DNA of 64,000 bases from Reichenbachiella agariperforans (GCF_900142205.1 NZ_FRAA01000001.1:712803-776802); one strand, 5' to 3'. Numbered from the stretch's first letter, positions 44,286-54,039 are shown. Numbers and translations are program-made. The notes: generated by a model not told the origin, from the letters alone.

Positions 44286-44582
44286 ATGACAGAGACCTCT
44301 ATCTCACTACTCAGCATCATCTGTGGCATCATCGGCGCACATTCGCTGTGCTACTTAATGCCTCGCTACGACTTTGGACTGACGGGCAATAGCATCGCTG
44401 GGGTATTTGGCAGTATCTTCCTGATCAAGTCGCTGGGTAGACTGGGCTTTGACCCCTTATCGATCATGGCTAGCGGGACAGTTCATACGGGGCTATTGAC
44501 ACTCAATCTCGTGGTTTCTTTTTTAGGTGGATGCCTAGTCATAGTGATCGCTTTTGGGATCAAAAAAAAGATGAACCAGTAG
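44286..44582 (+). CDS. Small integral membrane protein, GlsB/YeaQ-like
   Basis: 98 residues from the ATG at 44286; an upstream GTG at 44250 would add 12 unlikely residues. Three hydrophobic helices (about 6-26, 34-52, 68-92), the middle one Gly-rich (YDFGLTGNSIAGVFGSIF), resemble the GlsB/YeaQ/transglycosylase-associated membrane proteins, but the match is only by general pattern. It follows cydB on the same strand. Role unknown; it could be a stress-related membrane protein or an accessory of the oxidase. Confidence 0.6.
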   Translation: MTETSISLLSIICGIIGAHSLCYLMPRYDFGLTGNSIAGVFGSIFLIKSLGRLGFDPLSIMASGTVHTGLLTLNLVVSFLGGCLVIVIAFGIKKKMNQ

Positions 44583-44616
44583 GCAACCTAACCATCTAAC
44601 GACATTATTATCAGAG

Positions 44617-45075
44617 TTAACCCTTAATCAACAAGGTTTGGTAACGATCGGTAGGACTTTGAAACTGCATAATATACTTTCCGTTGACCTGATACTGCAG
44701 ACACTGGCTGATCTGAACCTGCACCCCTTCAGTAGTCTCTGATACTACACAAACTTGATTGCCGCTCAAAGAGAATACAGTCACATTCAACACCCACCAA
44801 CAAATCCTTGCCAAGTAACACCTCCAGTGGTAGGATTAGGATAAATCAAATATGGACTACCTACATCCCTTCGATCAACTCTGACTACAGGACTATATTC
44901 AAAGACTCCATCATAATCCTCCTGTCTCAACCGAAAATAGACTCGTTCTGCGTGACTCTCGCATTCACACTGGTAGACTTACATGTGTGATATTGTTCCT
45001 TGTCCTGATACAAATCCTATATCACTGTAATTGCCCCCATCATAACTCATTTCGAAATCTCCAATACACGACAAA
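44617..45075 (-). pseudogene. Broken type IX secretion cargo gene, C-terminal part only
   Basis: Read on the minus strand, three successive frames give FEMSYDGGNYSDIGFVSGQG, then VYFRLRQEDYDGVFEYSPVV and PYLIYPNPTTGG, then LNVTVFSLSGNQ up to YQTLLIKG with a stop at 44617. Together they form the well-known end of Bacteroidota secreted proteins: a fibronectin-like strand region followed by a type A sorting domain with the YPNP motif. Two frame changes and a missing N-terminus show it is dead. It accounts for most of the gene-free stretch 44583-45181. Confidence 0.7.
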
Positions 45076-45144
45076 AGACAACCATACCCCTCCTACGAAA
45101 AATAATAGTCCCTTCATTCCCGTTACACCTTCCCCTTTCTATTC

Positions 45145-45162
45145 TACATTATAAATAATGTA
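45145..45162. promoter_or_regulatory. 8-bp inverted repeat before a sigma-factor gene
   Basis: TACATTAT-AA-ATAATGTA is a perfect 8-bp inverted repeat ending 19 bp before the ATG of the ECF sigma gene at 45182. It lies where an operator or the promoter itself would be. Confidence 0.5.
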
Positions 45163-45181
45163 AACAACTGTTAATGTCACA

Positions 45182-45796
45182 ATGGACAACAATACGACTA
45201 CCTTCTTATATCTTCGCGGCATGCCTACCGCTGCTGAATCAAAACTCATTGACGAATTAAACAATGGAGAAGTCCATGCACTCAACCAATTGTTTGACGA
45301 GCACTTTGCTGCTATGATACGCTGCGCTTATACCCTGACCAAAAACAAAGAAGTCTCCGAAGAGCTCACTCAGGATGTATTTATCTCCATCTGGAACAAA
45401 CGAGGCAGCTTCCATATAGAAGGGAGTTTCAGACCCTATCTCGTCCAAGCGGTACGCTACCGCTGCTACACCTATTTCAAACGAGGCATGAACCAAGAAA
45501 CCATAGAGATCGATCATCTAACTGATCCAGCTTCCAGCCACACAGCAGACATGGCCATACACTCATCCGATCTCAAGGAAGGCATAGCACTAGCTCTCTC
45601 CGCTCTACCAGACAAGACCAAAGCAGTCTTCCTGATGAGTCGAGAAGACGAGCTCTCCTATCAAGAGATCGCTCAGCACCTAGACATCTCCCTCAAAACG
45701 GTAGAATACCACATGGGCAAAGCCCTAAAAACACTCAAAAGGAACCTTACCAGCATGGGTTTTTTCACTCTATTATTTGCGATGCTATTCCTATAG
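45182..45796 (+). CDS. ECF-type sigma factor (FecI-like)
   Basis: 204 residues. Region 2 (HFAAMIRCAYTLTKNKEVSEELTQDVFISIWNKRG) and region 4 (LPDKTKAVFLMSREDELSYQEIAQHLDISLKTVEYHMGKAL) are clear, in the form typical for Bacteroidota FecI-like factors. The C-terminus ends in a short hydrophobic tail (FFTLLFAMLFL), which is odd for a soluble factor and could tether it to the membrane. It heads an operon-like series with a FecR protein, an STN-containing receptor and a lipoprotein. A palindrome precedes its start. Confidence 0.94.
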   Translation: MDNNTTTFLYLRGMPTAAESKLIDELNNGEVHALNQLFDEHFAAMIRCAYTLTKNKEVSEELTQDVFISIWNKRGSFHIEGSFRPYLVQAVRYRCYTYFKRGMNQETIEIDHLTDPASSHTADMAIHSSDLKEGIALALSALPDKTKAVFLMSREDELSYQEIAQHLDISLKTVEYHMGKALKTLKRNLTSMGFFTLLFAMLFL

Positions 45797-45928
45797 TTTA
45801 CTTATCAATGTCTTGAATCTTGCTTCTAGGCTCTTGGTTATAAAAATCTTGACTCTTTTTTCACCTTTTCACTAGGGTAGTCTCCTGATCAGGTTACTGA
45901 TATATGAAAACCATATACTATTGACCCC

Positions 45929-46921
45929 ATGCAGGATCATCATTGGCAACTGATCGCCAAACAACTTAAAGGAGAACTGACTCCCTCAGAACAACAAGAG
46001 TGGCAGGATTGGCTCGATAAAAGCGAGACCAACCAGACCCAATACGAACAAGCCAAAGTGCTATGGCAAACAAAGAGTGCGGATAGCAAGCTGAGAGATG
46101 CGGAGTTTCTACAGCACATCCAGTCTGACTCAGCGCAAGTCTGGCAGGGCATCCTATCTCAGATCGATACACCGCAGCGCCAGCACACAAGCTATGCATG
46201 GATCTACAAAGTGGCCGCTATGTTAGCAGTAACGCTAGGTCTGGCATGGACAGTTCTGCGGCATAACACAGACCTACTCACTGGCCAAACACACTTTGAG
46301 ACGACTAATTTCACAGACTCCACTTACCTTCCTGACAGTACACATGTATGGCTCAACAAGCACACAACGATTTCTTATGGAGATTTCAGTGGAGAGACGA
46401 GAGAGGTTACCCTAGACGGAGAAGCTTTCTTTGAGGTCACTCGGGACGAACAAAAACCTTTCATTGTCAAGACCAACCACGCACAGATCCAAGTACTTGG
46501 CACTTCGTTTAATATCAACTCTCATGGAGACCTAAGGAATGAGAGTCTAACGGTGGCCAGCGGAAAAGTAGCCTACTCGACACTGAAGAAACCCGACCAA
46601 AGCATAGAGCTAGTCAAGAATGAACATGCAATCTTGACTTCTCATACACTTCTACCAGTCAAAACCAGTATGGACCCCAACTTCCTAGCCTGGAAATCTG
46701 GTATTCTTCTCTTCGAAAATAACGACCTAGACTATGTTCAAAAAATGCTTAGTGACTACTATGATCTAGAAATCATCATCACAGATGAAGACATATTAAG
46801 CAAAAGACTAACCGCAACCTTCGAAAGAATGACAGCCGAAGAATCCATACAAGTGATCTGCAATCTGTACGGTCTCCAAAAAACACAACAAAATAATACC
46901 ATCACACTAGCCAAAAAATAA
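45929..46921 (+). CDS. FecR-family anti-sigma factor
   Basis: 330 residues. The N-terminal cytoplasmic domain has the usual family start (WQLIAKQLKGELTPSEQQEWQDWLDKSETNQTQYEQAK), followed by a single membrane helix (about 92-110). The FecR domain comes next (YLPDSTHVWLNKHTTISYGDF, VTLDGEAFFEVTRDEQKPFIV), then the C-terminal DUF4974 region (LTATFERMTAEESIQVICNLYGL). It relays the state of the receptor encoded 9 bp downstream to the sigma factor encoded 132 bp upstream. Confidence 0.95.
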   Translation: MQDHHWQLIAKQLKGELTPSEQQEWQDWLDKSETNQTQYEQAKVLWQTKSADSKLRDAEFLQHIQSDSAQVWQGILSQIDTPQRQHTSYAWIYKVAAMLAVTLGLAWTVLRHNTDLLTGQTHFETTNFTDSTYLPDSTHVWLNKHTTISYGDFSGETREVTLDGEAFFEVTRDEQKPFIVKTNHAQIQVLGTSFNINSHGDLRNESLTVASGKVAYSTLKKPDQSIELVKNEHAILTSHTLLPVKTSMDPNFLAWKSGILLFENNDLDYVQKMLSDYYDLEIIITDEDILSKRLTATFERMTAEESIQVICNLYGLQKTQQNNTITLAKK

Positions 46922-46930
46922 CACTATCGC

Positions 46931-49597
46931 ATGTTTTTCAAATCGAATAATCAATTAACACTATCCGTTAGAGTCATCAGTATGTGCTTATGCCTACTGG
47001 GTATGAGTCTAAGCCACATAGCCCTGAGCCAAGCAGATGATATAGGACAGCTTACTGTCTCTATAGACCGCTCACGCCAGACAGTAGGTACTGTACTACA
47101 TGAGCTCATCGCAAACACGGACATGAATGTAGCCTACGAAGAAAGTACGCTGGACATGCAGCGTACTGTCAAGCTGTCCTATACAGAAAAACTGGATATA
47201 ACTGAGGTCATGGATGCCATAGCTGATGCGACAGGTACAGACTATCAAATCGTCGGAAAACAAATTCTCATTCTGAAAAAAGAGAAGACGTCACGCACAG
47301 TTAATCCAACCAAATACACGCTAAGTGGACAAGTGTCCGACGCACAGACTGGAGAAGATCTAATAGGTGCGACCATACGGATCGTAGGACAAACCCTCGG
47401 TGTGGTGACCAACGTCTATGGCTTCTATTCACTGACTCTACCAGAGGGAACCTATCAGGTTAGTTGTAGTTTCGTGGGCTTCCAAGAACAGGTTGTCACC
47501 ATTGATCTCTCCTCCAACCAAACGCAAAAATTCGAACTATCAGAGAATGAAGAAGTTTTGGAAGAGGTCGTCGTATTAGCCAGCAGAGAAGAGGATATCA
47601 ATATCACCTCTACCGAAATGGGAGCTGATGAGGTGAGTATCGATGTGGCAAAAAAACTACCTGCGCTATTCGGTGAGGTAGACATCATCAAGACGATCCA
47701 ACTACTCCCAGGTGTCAAAGTAGTCGGTGAAGGGGGGTCAGGCTTCTATGTACGAGGGGGCAATGTCGATCAAAACCTAGTCCTACTAGACGAGGCGCCT
47801 ATCTACAACGCCTCGCACCTCTTGGGTTTCTTTTCGGCATTTAACCCTGAAGCGGTCAAGGACATGAAGCTCTATAAAGGAGCCATCCCCGCACAATACG
47901 GTGGGCGTCTGTCCTCTGTGCTAGACATTCGGATGAAAGATGGAAACTCAAAACGATGGACAGCAGCAGGAGGTATCGGCACCATGATGACTCGACTAGG
48001 TGTGGAAGGTCCTATTACACCTAAAGGCTCTATCATGGTCGCAGGCAGGAGATCCTACCTAGACACCTTTGCCAAAGTGTCCAATTGGGTACAAGGCAAG
48101 GAAATAAACAGTAGTCAGCAGTTCTATTTCTATGATCTCAACGCCAAAGCCAACTACCGTATCAATGACAACAACCGATTGTTTGCATCAGGTTATTTTG
48201 GTAGAGATGTCATCGCTACGGATATCGGTAGTGATATGAATATCAATGTAGACTGGGGAAACTCTACTGCCATGATGAGATGGAACCACCTCTTCAGTCC
48301 TCGGCTTTTTTCTAACTTGACCTACTACTATAGTAACTATGACTATGCCCTCAAGTTCGATCAAGAAGTCTCCGAGTTTCTATGGGATTCTGATTTGCAA
48401 GAACATAGTGTAAAATTGGACTTTGGCGCCTATCTAAACCCCAACAACACATTGAAATTTGGTATACAGACCATACAGCACGCCATCGCTCCAGGCAATA
48501 TCGAAACCTACGAAGCAGATGGTACCAAAGACACGCACAATCTTCAAAAGAACAAGTCCTATGAGTCGGCAGCATATATCAGCAATGAACAGGTCGTCAG
48601 CAAAAAAATCAAACTGGACTATGGACTCAGACTCTCCAATTTTCAAAACGTAGGACCTCAGGAAGTCTATACCCTTGATGAAAACTACGAGATCTCGGAT
48701 ACGGTACAGCATAACAAAGGCGCCTACAACAGCTACTGGAACCTTGAGCCGCGGATAGCTGCTCGCTATCAAATCAACAGCTCTAGCTCGTTTAAGGCGA
48801 GCTACAACCGTACATCACAATATATACAGTTGGCCTCTAACGGTAACTTCTCCTCTCCCTTCGATATTTGGTTTTCGAGCACAGAGCAGATCAAACCACA
48901 GTTGGCAGACCAATTCTCCATAGGCTACTTCAAAAACTTCAAGCAAAACACCTACGAGGCATCCATCGAGGTATACTACAAAGACCTCCAAAACTCTATT
49001 GATTTTAAGGATCACGCAGAATTGCTCTTCAACGAAAACCTGGAAGGCGAACTCAGAGTTGGAGATGCGAGAGCCTATGGTGTAGAGTTTTTGCTCCGAA
49101 AAAATGTAGGCAAGTTGACTGGTTGGATAGGCTATACGCTATCCAAAGCGGAGAAGAAGATACCCACGATCAACGAGGGCAACTGGTACAATGCCAAATT
49201 TGACAAACCGCATGATCTCTCTATCGTAGGTGTGTACGATATCACGCCCTACATATCCATAGGTGGTAGCTTTGTCTACTCTACAGGGGGCGCAGTGACC
49301 TTCCCAACCGGTCGCTACTACTACGGTGGTGCTGCAGTACCTGTCTACTCCGAACGAAACGGTGAGCGTCTACCCGATTACCATAGATTGGATGCATCTG
49401 TGACTTTGAAGAGTAAAAAGAATGATAACAGACGGTTTCAATCAGAATGGGTATTTAGTGTCTACAACCTATACAATAGGAAAAATGCCTTCACGATCAG
49501 TTTCAAACAAGAAGCAGACAACCCTACCGTAACCTATGCAGAAAAGAGTGCCATATTCGGAATCATTCCTTCATTAACCTACAACGTTAGATTTTAA
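46931..49597 (+). CDS. TonB-dependent receptor with STN domain (FecA-like transducer)
   Basis: 888 residues. Signal peptide (about 1-34), STN domain (about 45-115; VGTVLHELIANTDMNVAYEES), carboxypeptidase-like domain (about 127-205; YTLSGQVSDAQTGEDLIGATI), TonB-box region LEEVVVLASREED, plug (LLPGVKVVGEGGSGFYVRGG, DQNLVLLDEAPIYN) and barrel ending SLTYNVRF. The plug is the DUF4249-associated type, not SusC. It imports an unknown ligand and, through STN, activates its own sigma factor. The DUF4249-like lipoprotein gene begins 4 bp later. Confidence 0.95.
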   Translation: MFFKSNNQLTLSVRVISMCLCLLGMSLSHIALSQADDIGQLTVSIDRSRQTVGTVLHELIANTDMNVAYEESTLDMQRTVKLSYTEKLDITEVMDAIADATGTDYQIVGKQILILKKEKTSRTVNPTKYTLSGQVSDAQTGEDLIGATIRIVGQTLGVVTNVYGFYSLTLPEGTYQVSCSFVGFQEQVVTIDLSSNQTQKFELSENEEVLEEVVVLASREEDINITSTEMGADEVSIDVAKKLPALFGEVDIIKTIQLLPGVKVVGEGGSGFYVRGGNVDQNLVLLDEAPIYNASHLLGFFSAFNPEAVKDMKLYKGAIPAQYGGRLSSVLDIRMKDGNSKRWTAAGGIGTMMTRLGVEGPITPKGSIMVAGRRSYLDTFAKVSNWVQGKEINSSQQFYFYDLNAKANYRINDNNRLFASGYFGRDVIATDIGSDMNINVDWGNSTAMMRWNHLFSPRLFSNLTYYYSNYDYALKFDQEVSEFLWDSDLQEHSVKLDFGAYLNPNNTLKFGIQTIQHAIAPGNIETYEADGTKDTHNLQKNKSYESAAYISNEQVVSKKIKLDYGLRLSNFQNVGPQEVYTLDENYEISDTVQHNKGAYNSYWNLEPRIAARYQINSSSSFKASYNRTSQYIQLASNGNFSSPFDIWFSSTEQIKPQLADQFSIGYFKNFKQNTYEASIEVYYKDLQNSIDFKDHAELLFNENLEGELRVGDARAYGVEFLLRKNVGKLTGWIGYTLSKAEKKIPTINEGNWYNAKFDKPHDLSIVGVYDITPYISIGGSFVYSTGGAVTFPTGRYYYGGAAVPVYSERNGERLPDYHRLDASVTLKSKKNDNRRFQSEWVFSVYNLYNRKNAFTISFKQEADNPTVTYAEKSAIFGIIPSLTYNVRF

Positions 49598-49601
49598 TCC
49601 C

Positions 49602-50465
49602 ATGAGCAATATCAAAAACACAATCATAGCACTAGCACTGGCATGTACCATGACGTCATGTTTCTACGACAGAATAGATTTAGACTTGAATGCGGAGAAT
49701 CCCAAACTGGCCGTAGAGGCGTGGATCACAGACCTGGACGAACCACAGTACATAGAACTGAGCCGTACGGTCAACTACCTCGGTGAACAAGAGATAGATC
49801 ATGTCACTGATGCCATAGTAACCCTAAATGATGAAGTAGAAGATATACAGCTGGTTCAGCAAGAAGATGGCAAATACTACCTATCCGAGGATTGGCAACC
49901 AAGACTAGGCAACTACTACACACTCACTATCCTCCTAGATGGAGAGACCTACACCGCGAGAGAACAGATGCGTGTATGCCCACAGATCGAAAACCCCTTT
50001 GCAGAAATAGTGGATTTCGAAAGCATATTTGATGACGAGACCTACGATGAGGATACTTATCGGATCACCTTCAGTTTCCAAGACTCTCTAGGCTTAGGTG
50101 ACGGATACTACCTCGTAGATTATCTAAAGGGATCCCTTGCCGGAGACAGTATCAGCAATGGTGACACCACACATGATCGCTTTTTTGATGGAGAATATCA
50201 ACTGGATGTGAGCGTCACTTCGTCAGATAGACCTTTCTTTCTTCATGATGAAGCTGTCCTTGAGATCTATTCCATTAGTAAGGAGGCAACCCTCTTTATT
50301 TACGACTTAGAGGCAGAAGCTTTCGGAGATGTCGATCCATTTGCAGGCCCTCCTGCCAACCTACGCACCAACATTAGCAATGGAGCTGTGGGTTATTTCA
50401 TGATTGGAGGAGCTCACAGGGTAATTGTTCCCGTAGAGGAGTCTGAAGAAGACACTACTCTATAA
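49602..50465 (+). CDS. DUF4249-like lipoprotein
   Basis: 287 residues with lipobox TMTSC (Cys20) followed by aromatic and acidic residues. The N-terminal strand pattern PKLAVEAWITDLDEPQYIELSRT, then VTDAIVTLNDEVE, is the hallmark of the DUF4249 family, beta-sandwich lipoproteins encoded right after TonB receptors of the type seen here. It probably sits at the cell surface next to the receptor, as SusD does for SusC. The gene is followed by a very strong bidirectional terminator. Confidence 0.88.
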   Translation: MSNIKNTIIALALACTMTSCFYDRIDLDLNAENPKLAVEAWITDLDEPQYIELSRTVNYLGEQEIDHVTDAIVTLNDEVEDIQLVQQEDGKYYLSEDWQPRLGNYYTLTILLDGETYTAREQMRVCPQIENPFAEIVDFESIFDDETYDEDTYRITFSFQDSLGLGDGYYLVDYLKGSLAGDSISNGDTTHDRFFDGEYQLDVSVTSSDRPFFLHDEAVLEIYSISKEATLFIYDLEAEAFGDVDPFAGPPANLRTNISNGAVGYFMIGGAHRVIVPVEESEEDTTL

Positions 50466-50467
50466 AA

Positions 50468-50511
50468 AAAGACCTTAGCTGCTAGGTAAATAGCTAGCAG
50501 CTAAGGTCTTT
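50468..50511. terminator. 18-bp-stem bidirectional terminator
   Basis: A perfect 18-bp stem (50468-50485 with 50494-50511), loop of eight bases, A-run before and T/A-rich sequence after. It separates the sigma/FecR/receptor operon (plus) from the mscS-like gene (minus). Confidence 0.92.
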
Positions 50512-50579
50512 ACTAAACTACCATGGATCGATGCACCATGGTTTTAGACAGTTGTCTATTGTAAAAATCTAAATACCCC

Positions 50580-51413
50580 TTACTTATTATGCACATGCAC
50601 ATCCATTTGTGGGAATGGAATATTGAGTCCCTGTGCATTGAATGAATTGTAGACGTTTTCGTTCATTTCAAAAAAAACGTTCCAATAGTCACCTGACTCT
50701 ACCCAGACACGCAGCTTCAGGTTGACCGAGCTATCGCCGAGTGAGTCCAGCATCACCTGCGGTGCAAGACCTTCTTCTTGGATAATACGGGTATCCGCAT
50801 TCGCTAGCCCGAGGAGCACCTCACGGCCCTTGTCTACGCTATCACCATACCCTATCCCATAGGCAAAATCAATCCTACGACGAGGCTCAGTAGAGAAATT
50901 GGTCATCGAGCCAGTAGCTAGTCCACCGTTGGGGATGATGATCGTTTTATTATCTGGCGTCTTTAGGATGGTATTGAAGATCTGAATCTCCTTGACTGTA
51001 CCCATGTAGCCTTGCGCATCGATAAAGTCTCCCACTCTATATGGTTTGAATAGCAAAATCATGACTCCCCCTGCAAAATTCTGCAAGGTACCCGACAGTG
51101 CCAGACCAATGGCAACACCCGCTGCACCTAACAGTGCAATGAAAGAAGTCATTTCCACTCCCACCATACCGAGCACACTGATAATCAGCATAATCCGTAA
51201 AACGATACGTAAAAAACTCTTGATAAAGGTTTTTAATGACGGATCCAAGTCACGCTTGTCCATGAGAGAGGATAAAGCAGACACTAGAGCTTTGATCACC
51301 CATGATCCGATGATCAATACAAGAATAGCACCCACTAACTTAGGCGCATAATTCACACCTAATTCGTATAGTTGTGAAATGGATTTTTCTACATCCATAT
51401 TTTCAATATCCAT
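50580..51413 (-). CDS. mscS: Small-conductance mechanosensitive channel MscS
   Basis: 277 residues. Three membrane helices, the pore helix TM3 being MTSFIALLGAAGVAIGLALSGTLQNFAGGVMILLFKPY with the Gly/Ala pattern of MscS, followed by the beta domain (GDFIDAQGYMGTVKEIQIFNT, TIIIPNGGLATGSMTNFS) and a C-terminal alpha/beta cap. The inner-membrane heptamer opens under membrane tension to release solutes on osmotic downshift. Normal length, monocistronic. Confidence 0.96.
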   Translation of the reverse strand: MDIENMDVEKSISQLYELGVNYAPKLVGAILVLIIGSWVIKALVSALSSLMDKRDLDPSLKTFIKSFLRIVLRIMLIISVLGMVGVEMTSFIALLGAAGVAIGLALSGTLQNFAGGVMILLFKPYRVGDFIDAQGYMGTVKEIQIFNTILKTPDNKTIIIPNGGLATGSMTNFSTEPRRRIDFAYGIGYGDSVDKGREVLLGLANADTRIIQEEGLAPQVMLDSLGDSSVNLKLRVWVESGDYWNVFFEMNENVYNSFNAQGLNIPFPQMDVHVHNK

Positions 51414-51493
51414 ATTGTAGATTGTTTTGGTTCAAAAAAAAGAGACTCCTAAGAGCCTCTGTAATTTCTACCTTTTTTCGATCACTGGCAAAA

Positions 51494-52201
51494 TCAATCC
51501 GCCAATATCTGAACCGTTCGTTGTTTCATGGTTTCCAAATCCGAATAGCCCATAGTCACGGCGATATATTCTTCTCCTTTTTGGATCACGATGGCAGGAA
51601 AGCCACGCACCCCCAACTGCTGTGAGCGGATAAAATCCTGATAAACCAGTCGCTTGTACCCCTCTGATTCAAACAGTGGCTCAAATGCCAAGTAGTCTAT
51701 TTCTAGTTCGGTACAGGCGCGTTCCAAAACCACTGGATCCAGTATATTTTGGTTCTCAGCGTAGAACATCTCCTGTAGTAACTTATAAAACTCCCACTCC
51801 TTGTCTGGTGCGATATCTCGCACCACTCTCACTGCACGAGCGGGAGGCTCTGTATCATACTCAAAAGCATCCCTCTCGAAAAAACTATAATCAAAAGGCT
51901 GACCGGAGGCTTCATGTACATGCTCCCAGTGTGTACGGAGCATGTTTCTAAACTCCTCATTCCACTCTTCTCCACCACCTGGACGCAAACCTCCCAAGAC
52001 CAACTCGAACGACAGTTTATCGCTAAACTCCTCTATCAGAGCATCCAAATGATTGGCTACACCCCAACACCACGAACACATCGGGTCGCCAAAATATAAC
52101 AGTTTGGGCTTATCTATTGGGTTTTGAATTATAGTAGCTGATGGGTTTGTTGTTTGAGAAGGCACCTCGCAGACACCATCTTCACACTTCAATTCACTCA
52201 T
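51494..52201 (-). CDS. DsbA-family (FrnE-like) thioredoxin-fold protein
   Basis: 235 residues from the ATG at 52201, which has a good GGAGGA ribosome site eight bases before it; this decides against the start at 52228. The thioredoxin-fold active site FGDPMCSWCWGVANHLD has the CSWC pair, followed by the large helical insertion and the cis-Pro loop GVRGFPAIVI. No signal peptide, so it is cytoplasmic. A Cys pair near the N-terminus (CEDGVC) is an added feature. It likely acts as a disulfide oxidoreductase in oxidative stress. Confidence 0.9.
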   Translation of the reverse strand: MSELKCEDGVCEVPSQTTNPSATIIQNPIDKPKLLYFGDPMCSWCWGVANHLDALIEEFSDKLSFELVLGGLRPGGGEEWNEEFRNMLRTHWEHVHEASGQPFDYSFFERDAFEYDTEPPARAVRVVRDIAPDKEWEFYKLLQEMFYAENQNILDPVVLERACTELEIDYLAFEPLFESEGYKRLVYQDFIRSQQLGVRGFPAIVIQKGEEYIAVTMGYSDLETMKQRTVQILAD

Positions 52202-52301
52202 TATTCCTCCTTTTTTAGATTTAATCAATTCAAACCATGAATTGTTCCTTGCGCTTGTAATAATTTAGCTAACACAACAACTAAACGTAAAAAACGCATA
52301 G

Positions 52302-53195
52302 ATGTCCATTCTTCAGACAAAAAATCTCACAAAACATTTTGGTTCTAGAACTGCGGTCAACCAACTGAGCCTAGAGATCAGTTCCGGACAGGTGTTCGGT
52401 CTGCTCGGCCCCAACGGCAGTGGCAAGACTACTACCTTAGCGATGATCCTAGGCGTACTCCAACCCAGCGCAGGCGAGTTCTCTTGGTTTGGCCAGCAAC
52501 CCAGCGCTACATCTAGACAAAAGATAGGCGCTATCCTAGAACAACCCAGTTTCTACCCCTATCTCACAGCGGTGGAGAACCTAAAAGCTGTCGCTCAAAT
52601 CAAAAACTGTAGCGATGACCGTATCAACATCGTTCTAGAAACCGTCGGACTTCTCCCGCGAAAGCACGACAAATTCCAGACCTACTCGCTCGGGATGAAG
52701 CAACGCCTCGCTATCGCGTCGGCACTCCTCGCAGACCCAGAAGTCCTTATCCTCGACGAACCGACCAATGGTCTCGACCCAGCGGGCATCGTAGAGATTC
52801 GTGAGATTATCCAAAAAATCGCCGACTCAGGCAAGACCATCGTCCTAGCCAGCCACTTGCTCTCTGAGGTACAAAAGGTCTGTAGTCATTTTGGGATACT
52901 CAAAGAAGGTAAACTCCTCCACCAAGGCAGCATACAGCAGATCGAAGGAGAGAAAATCACCATAGAGGTAGGTGCTGACGATATGACACAACTCGAAGAG
53001 GTACTCCGCAACATCAAAGGTGTCCTGGCAATCAATCGTGACGGCTCGTTCTACCGACTAGAAGTCGAGCATGAGGTCTCTACCAGCTATATTATGCAGC
53101 ACCTGCAGGAGCACCACATCACGCCCACACACATCCTGCGCAAACAAGGAAACCTAGAACAAGAATTTTTAAAAATACTCGCCAGTCATGCTTAA
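52302..53195 (+). CDS. ABC transporter ATP-binding protein
   Basis: 297 residues. Walker A GPNGSGKTT, signature YSLGMKQRLAIA, Walker B VLILDEPTNGLDPAG and the switch His in LASHLLSEV are intact; about 70 C-terminal residues form an accessory domain, as in CcmA/NatA-type exporters. Its last eight bases overlap the permease gene, so they form one two-gene ABC-2 transporter. The exported substrate is unknown; such pairs often serve antimicrobial-peptide or envelope functions. Confidence 0.95.
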   Translation: MSILQTKNLTKHFGSRTAVNQLSLEISSGQVFGLLGPNGSGKTTTLAMILGVLQPSAGEFSWFGQQPSATSRQKIGAILEQPSFYPYLTAVENLKAVAQIKNCSDDRINIVLETVGLLPRKHDKFQTYSLGMKQRLAIASALLADPEVLILDEPTNGLDPAGIVEIREIIQKIADSGKTIVLASHLLSEVQKVCSHFGILKEGKLLHQGSIQQIEGEKITIEVGADDMTQLEEVLRNIKGVLAINRDGSFYRLEVEHEVSTSYIMQHLQEHHITPTHILRKQGNLEQEFLKILASHA

Positions 53196-53988
53196 TCTCA
53201 TCAAACTCGAATGGATCAAAAACAAATCCAACATGACCTTTTGGATACTGCTACTGATCTACATAGGTGCTACCTACGTCATACTATCTACAGGATCCAT
53301 CCTGATGAATGCTAGTTATGAGTTCACTTCCAATCAGGAGATTCAGGATTTTCCGCAGATCACGATCTATGAGTTCCCTGGCATCTGGCACAACATGAGC
53401 TATATTGGGTCATTTGTACGTCTGCTACTCGCCGTTATTATCATCTTTAATATTAGCAACGAAGTGACGTTTCGTACCCTGCGCCAAAACATCATTGATG
53501 GGTTGAGCCCAGCACGTTTTCTAGTATCCAAACTCATCCTGATCACTGCCCTCGCGACGATAGCTACTATCGCACTATTCCTGATTAGTCTATATTTTGG
53601 ATTCCAATACTCTGAGAACCAGACCGAGCTTATTTTTTCTAAACTCAGTTTTGTGGGGGCATACTTCATCGAGATTTTCGGTTACTTGTGCTTTGCGATG
53701 GCTGCTTCTTTTTGGATCAAAAAATCAGTCATGAGCGTCATGTTTGTCTTGGCTTACAGCATCATTTTCGAACCGTTCTTTGGCTGGGTATTTCTAGATG
53801 GAGAGGGGCTATTGATACAGCTGCTCCCTATTAATGCACTGGATAACCTGATCCAAAGCCCTATCAACCTGCTCAACCCAGAAGAAGTCCAAACCTATAT
53901 CAGTATGACAGAATTGAACTATGCTGTAGCGTGGATTTTAGCATTCATTGGTATTTCATACTTATTGCTCACCAAAAGAGACTGGTAA
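53188..53988 (+). CDS. ABC-2 type permease
   Basis: 266 residues with six predicted membrane helices (FWILLLIYIGATYVILS, LLLAVIIIFNISNEV, LILITALATIATIALFLISL and three more towards the end). The sequence EVTFRTLRQNIIDGLSPARFLVSKL after helix two is the coupling-helix region of NatB/bcrB-like permeases. It overlaps the ATPase gene by eight bases. It is probably an exporter half that dimerises. Confidence 0.9.
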   Translation: MLNLIKLEWIKNKSNMTFWILLLIYIGATYVILSTGSILMNASYEFTSNQEIQDFPQITIYEFPGIWHNMSYIGSFVRLLLAVIIIFNISNEVTFRTLRQNIIDGLSPARFLVSKLILITALATIATIALFLISLYFGFQYSENQTELIFSKLSFVGAYFIEIFGYLCFAMAASFWIKKSVMSVMFVLAYSIIFEPFFGWVFLDGEGLLIQLLPINALDNLIQSPINLLNPEEVQTYISMTELNYAVAWILAFIGISYLLLTKRDW

Positions 53989-54039
53989 CATTTAGGAACG
54001 GTTCTTACGTTTAAACTCACATAATAAAAACACATTATC

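Noticed and set aside
44808-44990. 60-residue plus-strand frame
   Set aside because: Antisense to the broken type IX secretion domain, where protein-like sequence is on the minus strand.
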